The notes: generated by a model from the sequence alone, not told the origin. Shown: positions 15,668-23,100, counted from the first letter of the stretch. The stretch is 26,596 nucleotides of DNA from an uncultured Rikenella sp. (GCF_910577125.1 NZ_CAJTMN010000022.1:1-26596), one strand, 5' to 3'. Translations and numbers: made by a program.

Positions 15668-16543
15668 ATGAAATTTTCTTTAGAGATCGATCCCTCCGCA
15701 TGCATCCGATGCGGACGGTGCGTGGCGGTTTGTCCGTCGCGGATTTTTACGCAGGATGAACCCAAGGCAGAGGTCGGGATCGAAAGGCCCGAAACCTGTA
15801 TCGTTTGCGGGCACTGCGTGGCCGTTTGCCCGACCGGAGCCGTGACCCATACCGAGTTCCCGGCCGATAAGGTACATCCGATCGACCGGAGCGCGCTGCC
15901 GACCGCGGAGCAGATCCTGCAACTCTGTCGGGCGCGGCGCTCGAACCGCGCGCTGACCGACCGGCCCGTGCCGCGCGAGGCGCTGGAACAGATTGTGGAG
16001 GCTGCCCATCGGGCGCCGACGGCCAGCAACCGGCAGGAGGTTTCGTTTATCGTCGTGACCGATCCCGAGAAGTTGAAGCAGATCGTCCAGTTGACCCTCG
16101 ACACCTTCGACAGCGTGCGGCGAAAGCTGGAACATCCATTGTTGCGGCCTCTGTTGCGTCGGCTGATTCCGCAGGTGTATGCCTATCTGCCCGCTTTCCG
16201 GCGGCTGATCGAAGCGTGGGAGCGGGGCGAAGACCTCGTGCTGCGCGGGGCGCGGGCCGCGATCTTCATCTGTGCGCCCGCCGAGTCGCGTTTCGGTGCG
16301 GCGGACACCAATCTGGCTTACGAGAACGGGTCGTTGATGGCCGAGAGCCTGGGCGTGAGTCAGATTTATACCGGCTTCGTCCTTTCGGCGATGAAACAAG
16401 ACCGGAAAGGGCGGTTCGCTCGGCTGTTGGGGTTGCAGCCGGGGAGGCAAGTCTATGCCGGAATGGCGCTCGGGATGCCGAAGTTTCTGTTTCCGAACTA
16501 TATCGATAAGAAACCGGTCGAAGTGCAGTGGGCGGAGCGGTAG
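15668..16543 (+). CDS. Ferredoxin domain-nitroreductase fusion oxidoreductase
   Basis: 291 aa. The N-terminal 60 residues bind two [4Fe-4S] clusters: C12, C15, C18, C22 and C44, C47, C50, C54, each in a CxxCxxCxxxCP pattern. From about 85 a nitroreductase (FMN) domain begins with RRSNRALTDRPVPREALEQIVEAAHRAPTASNRQ. Its C-terminal part has GSLMAESLGVSQIYTGF and GMALGMPKF. It probably passes electrons from the clusters to flavin to reduce an unknown substrate in the cytoplasm. The insertion at about 130-180 (LRPLLRRLIPQVYAYLPAFRRL) is longer than in simple nitroreductases. It has its own promoter box and converges on the DUF4290 gene. Confidence 0.9.
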   Translation: MKFSLEIDPSACIRCGRCVAVCPSRIFTQDEPKAEVGIERPETCIVCGHCVAVCPTGAVTHTEFPADKVHPIDRSALPTAEQILQLCRARRSNRALTDRPVPREALEQIVEAAHRAPTASNRQEVSFIVVTDPEKLKQIVQLTLDTFDSVRRKLEHPLLRPLLRRLIPQVYAYLPAFRRLIEAWERGEDLVLRGARAAIFICAPAESRFGAADTNLAYENGSLMAESLGVSQIYTGFVLSAMKQDRKGRFARLLGLQPGRQVYAGMALGMPKFLFPNYIDKKPVEVQWAER

Positions 16544-16565
16544 GGCGGTGTCGTACGATAGAAAA

Positions 16566-16600
16566 CAGAGAGGCGTTCCCGTAGAAGGAACGCCTCTCTG
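16566..16600. terminator. Bidirectional terminator between convergent genes
   Basis: A 14-bp perfect stem, CAGAGAGGCGTTCC (16566-16579) with 16587-16600, and a 7-nt loop lie midway between convergent stop codons at 16543 and 16620. T-tracts are weak, with AAAA just upstream serving the minus-strand transcript. Confidence 0.75.
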
Positions 16601-16619
16601 CGTATCATGAGGTCGGAGA

Positions 16620-17354
16620 TTATGCCCGGTTGTTCGTCCCGCCGGCATTGTTGCCTCCCGTCCCCGGGTTCCGGCGGACATATTTTCGCGGTGTCGCCGT
16701 CCCGTTCCCGGTATTGTTCCCGGCGCCTCCTCCGTTCGCAGTTCCCGGGGTGTTTGTCCCGTTGTTCCGATTGGTTTTGTTCATCCGGCCTCCGTTCGCG
16801 TTTCGGACGCTCGACGTGTCGATCCGCGTATGATCCAGCGTATCCCCCTCCAGCACGATCCGTCCCCGAGACATCTGTCGGATGTCGCCGATCACCCCTT
16901 CGTTCGACGGGAACTCCTTGTTGTATTCGAACGACTTCTGTTTCATATACTTCGCCACACTCGCCGCTGCCGCATCCCGCTCCTCCGACTGCGGCTCCCC
17001 GGCCAGCGCCTCCACCATCCGCCGGACATTCGCCCCGTACTGCTTCTGGGCGATATAGCTCTGCGACGAACGCATCCGTTTCGGATGCGGCGCGAACATC
17101 GCCGGCGTCGGCTTCGGATACGGCGCGTCCACGTCCAGGTCGAAATCCGCGATCATGAACAGGTGATCCCACAGCATATGCTGGAAACCCTCGCTGTCCC
17201 GCTGGGCCGGATTGACGTTTCCCATCACCGCCACCACCACCTCGGCCTGCCGGTTGCGGAGCTCCCGATCTTCGATCGTCTTCAGGTAAGCCACCATTCG
17301 CTGGACGTTGCGTCCGTATTCCGAGAGCAGGAGTCTCGATTTTTCTCTGTTCAT
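16620..17354 (-). CDS. DUF4290 family protein with N/G/T-rich tail
   Basis: 244 aa from MNREKSRLLLSEYGRNVQ. The conserved part (1 to about 180) carries features of the Bacteroidetes DUF4290 family: EYGRNVQRMV near the start, LWDHLFMIADFDLDVDAPYP near 70-85, YGANVRRMVEAL near 115, and EGVIGDIRQMSRGRIVLEG near 160. The function is unknown. From about 190 the sequence becomes low-complexity, rich in N, G, T and R. It shares a 130-bp intergenic region with the divergent response regulator gene. The chosen ATG matches the family N-terminus. Confidence 0.88.
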   Translation of the reverse strand: MNREKSRLLLSEYGRNVQRMVAYLKTIEDRELRNRQAEVVVAVMGNVNPAQRDSEGFQHMLWDHLFMIADFDLDVDAPYPKPTPAMFAPHPKRMRSSQSYIAQKQYGANVRRMVEALAGEPQSEERDAAAASVAKYMKQKSFEYNKEFPSNEGVIGDIRQMSRGRIVLEGDTLDHTRIDTSSVRNANGGRMNKTNRNNGTNTPGTANGGGAGNNTGNGTATPRKYVRRNPGTGGNNAGGTNNRA

Positions 17355-17452
17355 GTGCGTTGAAAACAAGGCGATTCCGTCGCCGGAAATGCGCAGGGAG
17401 CGAATCGGAAATTTATTTCCCTGCGGAAATGAAACAAAGCAAATATAATGCT

Positions 17453-17460
17453 TAACTTTG
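17453..17460 (+). promoter_or_regulatory. -7 promoter box for the response regulator gene
   Basis: TAACTTTG fits TAnnTTTG, 24 bp before the ATG, in an A+T-rich patch. The -33 box is unclear. Confidence 0.5.
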
Positions 17461-17484
17461 AAATTCCGAAAAAAAGGTTTGCAT

Positions 17485-18654
17485 ATGGCTAAAATCCTGG
17501 TTATCGACGACGAACGGAGCATCCGCAACATCATCGGCGAGCTGCTGGAGATGGAGGGACATACGGTGAAGACGGCCGAGAACGGAGCCGCCGGATATAA
17601 AATGGTGTGCGACGAACCGTTCGATCTGGTGATTTCCGACATCAAGATGCCCGAGATGGACGGCATCGAGGTGCTCGACAAGCTGATCGAGACCCATCCG
17701 GATCAGACGGTCGTGATGATCTCCGGACACGGGAACATCGACACCGCGGTGGAGTGTATCAAGAAAGGGGCGTTCGACTATATCGAGAAGCCGGTCGATA
17801 TGAACCGCATGCTGGTGACCGTCAAGAATGCGCTGGAGCGCGGGTCGCAGGTCAAGGAGATCAAGACGTTGAGGCGCAAGATCCATAAAGTGGCGGAGAT
17901 CGTGGGCGAGTCGCCGGCCATTCAGCGGGTGAAGACCCTGATCGACAAGGTGGCGCCGACCGATGCCCGGGTGTTGATTACGGGGTCGAACGGGACGGGG
18001 AAGGAACTGGTGGCGCGGTGGCTGCACGAAAAGAGCGACCGGGTGAACATGCCGTTCGTCGAGGTGAACTGCGCGGCGATTCCGTCGGAGCTGATCGAAA
18101 GCGAGCTCTTCGGACACGAGAAGGGGGCTTTTACGTCGGCCATCAAGCAGCGCAAAGGGAAATTCGAACAGGCCGACGGAGGGACGATCTTCCTGGACGA
18201 GATCGGCGACATGAGTCTGGCGGCGCAGGCCAAGGTGCTGCGTGCGTTGCAGGAGCGGAAGATCACGCGCGTGGGCTCGGACAAGGATATCGACGTGGAC
18301 GCGCGGGTGCTGGCGGCGACGAACAAGAACCTGACCGAGGAGATTGCCAAGGGGAATTTCCGCGAGGACTTGTACCACCGGCTGAGCGTGATTCTGATCC
18401 ACGTGCCGAAGCTGGCGGATCGGCGGGAGGATATTCCGCTATTGGTGGATCATTTCATCCGGAACATCTGTGCGGACAAAGGCGTTCCTAAGGCATCCAT
18501 CACGGCCGACGCCATGGAGGCGCTGGTGGGGATGCCGTGGACGGGGAACATCCGCGAACTGCACAATGCGGTGGAACGGCTCTTGATTCTGAGCGGGCCG
18601 GAGATTACGCTCGAAGATGTGAAACTCAATGTGATGCAGGCCGATGGGGAGTAG
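17485..18654 (+). CDS. Sigma-54 activator-type response regulator lacking a DNA-binding domain
   Basis: 389 aa. A receiver domain (1-118) has phosphoacceptor D52, acidic D8/D9 and K102. An AAA+ domain (about 137-372) has Walker A GSNGTGKE (167-174), the sigma-54 contact loop GAFTSA (214-219, a variant of GAFTGA), Walker B GGTIFLDEIG (232-241) and the FREDLYHRL arginine finger region (292-300). It stops after the lid (ITLEDVKLNVMQ), where NtrC-type proteins normally continue into a Fis helix-turn-helix. Family precedents without this domain exist (FlgR of Helicobacter), so it may activate from solution. No partner kinase is adjacent. Its end overlaps hydF by 11 bp. Confidence 0.92.
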   Translation: MAKILVIDDERSIRNIIGELLEMEGHTVKTAENGAAGYKMVCDEPFDLVISDIKMPEMDGIEVLDKLIETHPDQTVVMISGHGNIDTAVECIKKGAFDYIEKPVDMNRMLVTVKNALERGSQVKEIKTLRRKIHKVAEIVGESPAIQRVKTLIDKVAPTDARVLITGSNGTGKELVARWLHEKSDRVNMPFVEVNCAAIPSELIESELFGHEKGAFTSAIKQRKGKFEQADGGTIFLDEIGDMSLAAQAKVLRALQERKITRVGSDKDIDVDARVLAATNKNLTEEIAKGNFREDLYHRLSVILIHVPKLADRREDIPLLVDHFIRNICADKGVPKASITADAMEALVGMPWTGNIRELHNAVERLLILSGPEITLEDVKLNVMQADGE

Positions 18655-19804
18655 GGATTCGGACAGCCGTGCGTGCGGTCGCGAACAGATGCCGCGGGTG
18701 GGGATTTACGGCGTGACGAACGTCGGGAAGAGCAGCCTGCTGAACCGGATGACCGGTCAGCAGGCTGCCGTGGTTTCGCCGGTGGCGGGAACGACGACCG
18801 ATCCGGTGCGGCGGGTTTTCGAGGTGGCGGATTACGGGCCGGTGCTCTTTATCGATACGGCGGGAGTCGATGACGAGGGGTCGGAGGTGGGGCGGCTGCG
18901 GGTGGCCGGAACGTGGCGGACGCTTTCGGAGGTGGATTTGGCGGTGGTCTTGTTGGAGGGCGTTGGTCCGTCGGGGGTGGAGCGGCGGTTGCTCGATCGG
19001 ATTCGGGCGAACGATGTGCCGTATTTGCTTTTGCCTTCCCGTGCCGCGGATTTGTCGGCGGAGGAGGTGCTTCGGCGGATTTGCGCTGCGATTCCGGAGC
19101 GGGCGGGGGAGATGCCGCCGTTTTTCGGCGAACGGGTCATTGCTGCGGGAGAGGTGATTTTGTTCGTTTGTCCGATCGATGCGGGCGCGCCGGCGGGTCG
19201 GTTGATCCTGCCGCAGGTACAGGCGTTGCGGGCGGCGCTGGAGCTGGAGGCGGTGGCTGTTTCGGTGCAGCCGGAACAACTGGCGGAGGCGTTGCGGCTC
19301 TATACTCCGAGGTTAGTGGTGACGGACAGTCAGGTGTTCCGGAAGGTGACGGAGCTGGTGCAGGAGAGGTGTCCGGAGGTGGAGGTGACGTCGTTCAGCG
19401 TATTGCTGGCGGAGCAGAAGGGAGATGCGGCGGTCTACCGGGAGGGGCTGCAGGCGGTGGACGGCTTGAAGGCAGGCGACCGGGTGTTGATTATCGAGAA
19501 TTGTTCGCACCAGGTGACTTGCGACGACATCGGTCGAACGAAGATTCCGGGTTGGCTGCGGGCTTATACGGGGGCCGAGTCGCTGGCATTTACGTTTGTG
19601 AGCGGTCGCGATCCGCTGCCGGAGCCGTTGTCTGGTTATGCGCTGGCGGTGCAGTGCGGAGGGTGCGTGGCGACGCGGCGGATGGTGCAGGTCCGGATTC
19701 GGGCGGCGATTCGCAGCGGGGTACCGATTACGAATTATGGCATGCTGATCCGCAAGTTGCAGCACGGCAGGCGGTGCGTGGAAAATGAAGCGGCGGAGCG
19801 ATAG
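18644..19804 (+). CDS. hydF: [FeFe]-hydrogenase maturation GTPase HydF, with altered motifs
   Basis: 386 aa. HydF is the scaffold that assembles the H-cluster precursor and passes it to the hydrogenase. P-loop GVTNVGKSS is at 23-31, the G2 threonines near 50-52 and G3 DTAG at 71-74. The C-terminal cluster-binding part has CSH (287-289), IGRTKIPGW, then QCGGC (337-341) and GVPITNYG. Two departures from the family were noticed. The G4 NKxD motif is replaced by PSRAAD near 131-136, and the histidine of the usual HCxxC is glutamine. The start at 18644 overlaps the regulator by 11 bp; 18689 is an alternative that would leave a very short lead to the P-loop. The last four codons (AAER) and the stop fall inside a dispersed repeat module. 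Confidence 0.92.
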   Translation: MGSRDSDSRACGREQMPRVGIYGVTNVGKSSLLNRMTGQQAAVVSPVAGTTTDPVRRVFEVADYGPVLFIDTAGVDDEGSEVGRLRVAGTWRTLSEVDLAVVLLEGVGPSGVERRLLDRIRANDVPYLLLPSRAADLSAEEVLRRICAAIPERAGEMPPFFGERVIAAGEVILFVCPIDAGAPAGRLILPQVQALRAALELEAVAVSVQPEQLAEALRLYTPRLVVTDSQVFRKVTELVQERCPEVEVTSFSVLLAEQKGDAAVYREGLQAVDGLKAGDRVLIIENCSHQVTCDDIGRTKIPGWLRAYTGAESLAFTFVSGRDPLPEPLSGYALAVQCGGCVATRRMVQVRIRAAIRSGVPITNYGMLIRKLQHGRRCVENEAAER

Positions 19805-19859
19805 CGGAGCCGCAGTGAGGCGGAGACCGGGCTGTGCTTTGGGCTGCGACTGTTCTTCG

Positions 19860-19889
19860 GGCGCGAAAACCGTTTACGGTTTTCGCGCC
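19860..19889. repeat. Perfect 13-bp hairpin after hydF
   Basis: GGCGCGAAAACCG (19860-19872) pairs with 19877-19889 around TTTA. It could slow or end hydF transcription, but it has no T-tract and lies in repeat DNA. Confidence 0.7.
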
Positions 19890-20355
19890 GCGCCGGGCCG
19901 AGCAGGGGGCGGAGAAACGGGCCGAACTGTCGGCCGTGCTTTGTTCTTAGTTCTTAGCTTTTGCGATTCGTAGAATCGCCGGCTTTGTCCCAAGCCGCGT
20001 AGCGGCTTCGGGGGGATGGGCGACAGGCCGAAAGGAGCGGACTTTGGACGGTGAATCGGGGCGAGAGCGAATAGCGCGATTCGCAGAATCGCCGGCCTCG
20101 GAGCGCAGCGAACGCCACAGGCGGGCGCCGGGGGGCGCGCCCGAGGACGAACGGGCGGAGAATTGGGCGGGGCTTGGGACTGTATTGGGGCAGAGCTTTT
20201 GCGACCCTTCGGGTCGCGCAGTCCGACGCCCCGGCAGGCGGAGGAGTGCAACTCGACGGAGTTCGTTGCTCCCTCCGCTGGCGCCGAACTGCGATGGATT
20301 TTCGGCCCACACGGCTCTGCGAGCCGGTGCCGCTCGGCACTCGAAAGCTGGCCGT

Positions 20356-20474
20356 TACCCTAAAAGGAATCACCGGGGGATTTTCAAGGGGGATGTAAGT
20401 CCCCCTTGAATGTGCTCTTTGCCTACTTTCTACCACATAGTAGAAAGTAGGGGCCCCCGCGGCCCAAGCGGAAC
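20356..20474. repeat. 119-bp repeat module with two hairpins, copy 2
   Basis: Aligns without gaps to 56-174 with 6 differences. The two stems are kept, and some differences restore or swap pairs (G-C here for G-T there, C-G here for T-A there). Confidence 0.8.
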
Positions 20475-20575
20475 AGAGAGAAGAGGTAAACTAATCACCT
20501 CGACATTAACAGCTGAACAACGTGTTAGGTAAAACGGGCTTTTCCCCGGCAGGTCAATCGAACGTTGTCCGCGCG

Positions 20576-20630
20576 CCTTGGGCGATTCAACTCTTTCGGC
20601 TCATCGCCGAAAGAGTTGAATCGCCCAAGG
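20576..20630. repeat. Long perfect hairpin H8
   Basis: A 25-bp stem (20576-20600 with 20606-20630) with loop TCATC has no mismatch. It starts CCTTGGGCGATTCAAC and contains the CTCTTTCGGC inner stem of H3. Partial outer GCGCG pairing extends on each side. Confidence 0.9.
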
Positions 20631-20770
20631 CGTCGGCGCGGTGCCTTCGGGCACTCCGACAGGGCCGCCTCTACCCTAACTGGATAGAACTGCGCTCGGG
20701 CCGGGCAGGCCCCGCGTGCCCGCGGTGGGCAAATGGGGTAGAGGCTGCCAATTGTGAGTGCGACACGCAC

Positions 20771-20965
20771 TTCCGAGAGGCAACGCAACTGAAAACCGTG
20801 GGCACGGCGGTCCGTATTGCTGGGGCTGAACCACGTCACGCCGAAACCTAAGTCCAAACCGTAGATGCTGCTTGTGGCGGAAGCCCAGCTGTATCCGTCG
20901 AGGCCGACACTTCTTGCTATGCCCTCCCAGCTCGTACGACCGAAATCGCGGCCGCCCGGGGCGGG
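20771..20965 (-). repeat. Cassette E: start-less FISUMP/C-type-lectin-like segment, longer and without its stop
   Basis: 65 codons on the minus strand, four more than the other five; the extra residues lie in the first variable loop (DFGRTSWEGIARSVGLDG). It ends RRAHGFQLRCLSE, but the usual TAA is absent: the sequence switches at the GAA codon to CACTTCC of a different module, so the frame runs on to 20525. It shares GVTWF with LVTWL of cassette B and IYGLDL with cassette D. The lipoprotein gene starts 80 bp further on, facing away. Confidence 0.8.
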
Positions 20966-21009
20966 TAGAATGACTGTGACATGAAAACAGAAAGTCATCG
21001 GAATTTCGC

Positions 21010-21017
21010 TATCTTTA
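21010..21017 (+). promoter_or_regulatory. Possible -7 box for the lipoprotein gene
   Basis: TATCTTTA differs from TAnnTTTG only at the last base and is 28 bp before the ATG, in the same GCTATCTTT context as the box at 15634. Confidence 0.4.
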
Positions 21018-21045
21018 CCCTGTGAAATCGTTTAACACATAAAAT

Positions 21046-21924
21046 ATGAAACGTATCCTTTTAACCCTGATCGTTGCTGCGGGAGCAACCGCATTTGTTT
21101 CGTGCGGCAGCGCGGCCCGGCAAGGCGGAGAGACGGTCGACTCTTCAACCCTCTGGGCGATGACCTTCAATATCCGCTATGCCAATCCGGACGACGGGCC
21201 CGATTATTGGGACAACCGGCGCGAAGCCGTTGTGCGGATGGTCGAGACCGTCCGGCCTGACGTGATGGGGATTCAGGAGGGGCTGGTACAGCAGGTCGCT
21301 TTTCTCGATTCGGCGCTGACCGGCTATTCTTACGTCGGTGTGGGGCGCGACGACGGGGCTGAGGCGGGAGAATATGCAGCCGTATTTTATCGCGACTCGT
21401 TGTATGTGCCCGTGGCCGACGGCCACTTCTGGCTGAGCGAGACACCGGAACAGGCCGGGTTGGGATGGGATGCCGTTTGCGTGCGGATCGCCACCTGGGT
21501 GCGGTTGCAGGAGCGGGCTACCGGCCGGGAATTTATGGTCGTGAACACCCATTTCGACCACGTGGGAACCGTGGCCCGGCGCGAAAGCGCGAAACTGATG
21601 CTGGAACGGATCGAACGGTTCGGCGATTCGATACCGGCGATTGTGATGGGCGATTTCAATTTCCCGACCACCGATCCGTCGCTCGCTCCGCTGGTCGAGG
21701 CTCCGGGATTTGCCGAAGCGCGCAACTCGGTGGCTGCCAGACCTCAGGGCGACTCGCTGCCGCCGGTGACCTACCGCGGATTCGGACACGGCGAGGAGGG
21801 AGAGGTGATCGACCACATCTTTTTCCGCGGTTTCGTGCCCGTGACCTACGAGGTGATTCCCGACGGATACGGGGTGCGGTACCTCTCCGACCACATGCCG
21901 GTGGTGGCGGTGCTCCGGTTTTAG
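21046..21924 (+). CDS. Endonuclease/exonuclease/phosphatase-fold lipoprotein
   Basis: 292 aa. A lipoprotein signal peptide with lipobox FVSC puts the lipid on C20, so it is probably membrane anchored outside the cytoplasm. The metal-dependent hydrolase fold follows: MTFNIRYANPDDGPDYWDNR at about 43-62, the catalytic glutamate in GIQEG, NTHFDHVGTVARRESA, GDFNFPTTDPS, DHIFF and the final SDHMPVVAVL. Relatives in Bacteroidetes are annotated only as endonuclease/exonuclease/phosphatase family; the substrate could be a phosphoester such as a sugar or lipid phosphate, or nucleic acid. Its transcript converges on recF. Confidence 0.92.
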   Translation: MKRILLTLIVAAGATAFVSCGSAARQGGETVDSSTLWAMTFNIRYANPDDGPDYWDNRREAVVRMVETVRPDVMGIQEGLVQQVAFLDSALTGYSYVGVGRDDGAEAGEYAAVFYRDSLYVPVADGHFWLSETPEQAGLGWDAVCVRIATWVRLQERATGREFMVVNTHFDHVGTVARRESAKLMLERIERFGDSIPAIVMGDFNFPTTDPSLAPLVEAPGFAEARNSVAARPQGDSLPPVTYRGFGHGEEGEVIDHIFFRGFVPVTYEVIPDGYGVRYLSDHMPVVAVLRF

Positions 21925-21926
21925 GA

Positions 21927-21949
21927 GAACCGGCCGGGTGTCCCGGTTC
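21927..21949. terminator. Weak hairpin between convergent genes
   Basis: GAACCGG (21927-21933) pairs with CCGGTTC (21943-21949), between the stops at 21924 and 21964. The stem is short and lacks a strong T-tract. Confidence 0.4.
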
Positions 21950-21963
21950 GTTATGGGATGCGG

Positions 21964-23067
21964 TTATAACTCCGTGAACTGTCCGCCGTTGACGCTGAAA
22001 AGTTTGTAGTTTTCCGTCATTCGGGTCAGAATCCCCTCCAATCGCACCTTATTGCTGTCCGTGATGAAAATCTGACCGAAGCGGTCTGACGACACCATGC
22101 CGATCAGCGCTTCGACCCGCGCCATGTCCAGCTTGTCGAAGACGTCGTCCAACAGCAGGATCGGCCGAATGCCCCGCAGTTCGTGCATCATATCGAACTG
22201 CGCCAGCTTCAGGGCCAGCAGCATGGATTTCTGCTGGCCCTGCGAGCCGTATTTGCGGATCGGAAAGCCCAGAATCTCTAATTTTATGTCGTCGCGGTGT
22301 ACCCCGCAGTTGGTGAAGCCGCACACCCGATCCTTTTCCCTCGCCGCCGTCAGCAGATCGGCGAACGGCGTCTCCGTCAGCTCGGATTTGTAGGAGACGG
22401 TCACCTCCTCCTTGTCCGACGAGAGGATGGCGTAGTATTCCGCCACCTTCGGAGCCAGCCGCCGGATCATCTCGGCCCGCTTTTCGTGCACTGCCGTTCC
22501 GGTCTCGACCAGCTGCATGTCCAGCACCTCCAGAATCTCTTCGAAAGCCGATCCCACACCTGTTTTCAACAGCCGGTTGCGCTCCTGCAGCAGGTGGTTG
22601 TAGCGCACGATCGCCGTGAGGTACTCGCGGTCGGTCTGGGAGAGGAACGAGTTGAGGAACCGCCTCCGTTCGTCGCCCGACTCGTGGATCAGCGCCGTGT
22701 CGGCCGGCGAGACCATCACCAGTGGCAGCAGGCCGATGTGTTCCGAAACCCGGTCGTACTCCTTGCCGTTCCGTTTGATGACCTTTCCGCCGCCGCGTTT
22801 GAAACTGCACACGATTCCTTCGCGCCGTTCCCCTCCGCCGAGCGAGTAACGTCCGTCGAGCAGGAAATAATCCTCGCCGTGCCGGACGGATTGGCCGTCG
22901 GTCAGCCCCACCGAGCTTTTGCTGATCGAGAGGTAGTAGACGGCGTCGATCAGGTTGGTTTTTCCGGCTCCGTTGTCGCCCACCAGACAGTTCACGTTGG
23001 CCGAGAATTCCAGTTCGGCTTCTTCGATATTCTTGAAATTCAGTATGGAGATTCGTTCTAAAAACAT
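21964..23067 (-). CDS. recF: DNA replication and repair protein RecF
   Basis: 367 aa. RecF binds gapped DNA and, with RecO and RecR, helps load RecA. The SMC-like ATPase has Walker A GDNGAGKTN at about 30-38 after the opening LERISILNFKNIEEAELEF, the QGQQKSMLLALKLAQ signature near 275-290, and Walker B ILLLDDVFDKLD near 304-316. Length is normal. Unlike in many bacteria it is not next to dnaA or dnaN. Upstream on the same strand lie cassette F and murF-alr, with a separate promoter box for recF. Confidence 0.96.
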   Translation of the reverse strand: MFLERISILNFKNIEEAELEFSANVNCLVGDNGAGKTNLIDAVYYLSISKSSVGLTDGQSVRHGEDYFLLDGRYSLGGGERREGIVCSFKRGGGKVIKRNGKEYDRVSEHIGLLPLVMVSPADTALIHESGDERRRFLNSFLSQTDREYLTAIVRYNHLLQERNRLLKTGVGSAFEEILEVLDMQLVETGTAVHEKRAEMIRRLAPKVAEYYAILSSDKEEVTVSYKSELTETPFADLLTAAREKDRVCGFTNCGVHRDDIKLEILGFPIRKYGSQGQQKSMLLALKLAQFDMMHELRGIRPILLLDDVFDKLDMARVEALIGMVSSDRFGQIFITDSNKVRLEGILTRMTENYKLFSVNGGQFTEL

Positions 23068-23092
23068 CGTTTCAGGGTGGGCGTTGGGCAGA

Positions 23093-23100
23093 CAAAGTTA
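23093..23100 (-). promoter_or_regulatory. -7 promoter box for recF
   Basis: Minus strand TAACTTTG fits TAnnTTTG, about 25 bp before the recF ATG. The -33 position would lie near the stop-side edge of cassette F, where no TTTG is seen. Confidence 0.5.

Larger units (their letters stand above)
19790..20770. repeat. Composite non-coding repeat block E, preceding cassette E
   Basis: It starts with the GGCGGAGCGATAGCGGAGCC module (19792-19820, identical over 29 bp to 14975-15003) and continues with hairpins at 19860-19889, around 19964-19980 and 19994-20008. The stretch 20158-20230 is shared with element D, followed by the 119-bp module at 20356-20474, hairpin H8, and the 42-bp module at 20695-20736. 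The 26-bp end motif was not found. It fills most of the 1.24-kb gap between hydF and the lipoprotein gene. No gene is supported. Confidence 0.75.

Noticed and set aside
11951..20770. CRISPR array or integron cassette array
   Set aside because: The repeats are long, varied hairpins without regular spacers, and no Cas or integrase gene is seen. Similarity to attC sites is only in being foldable.
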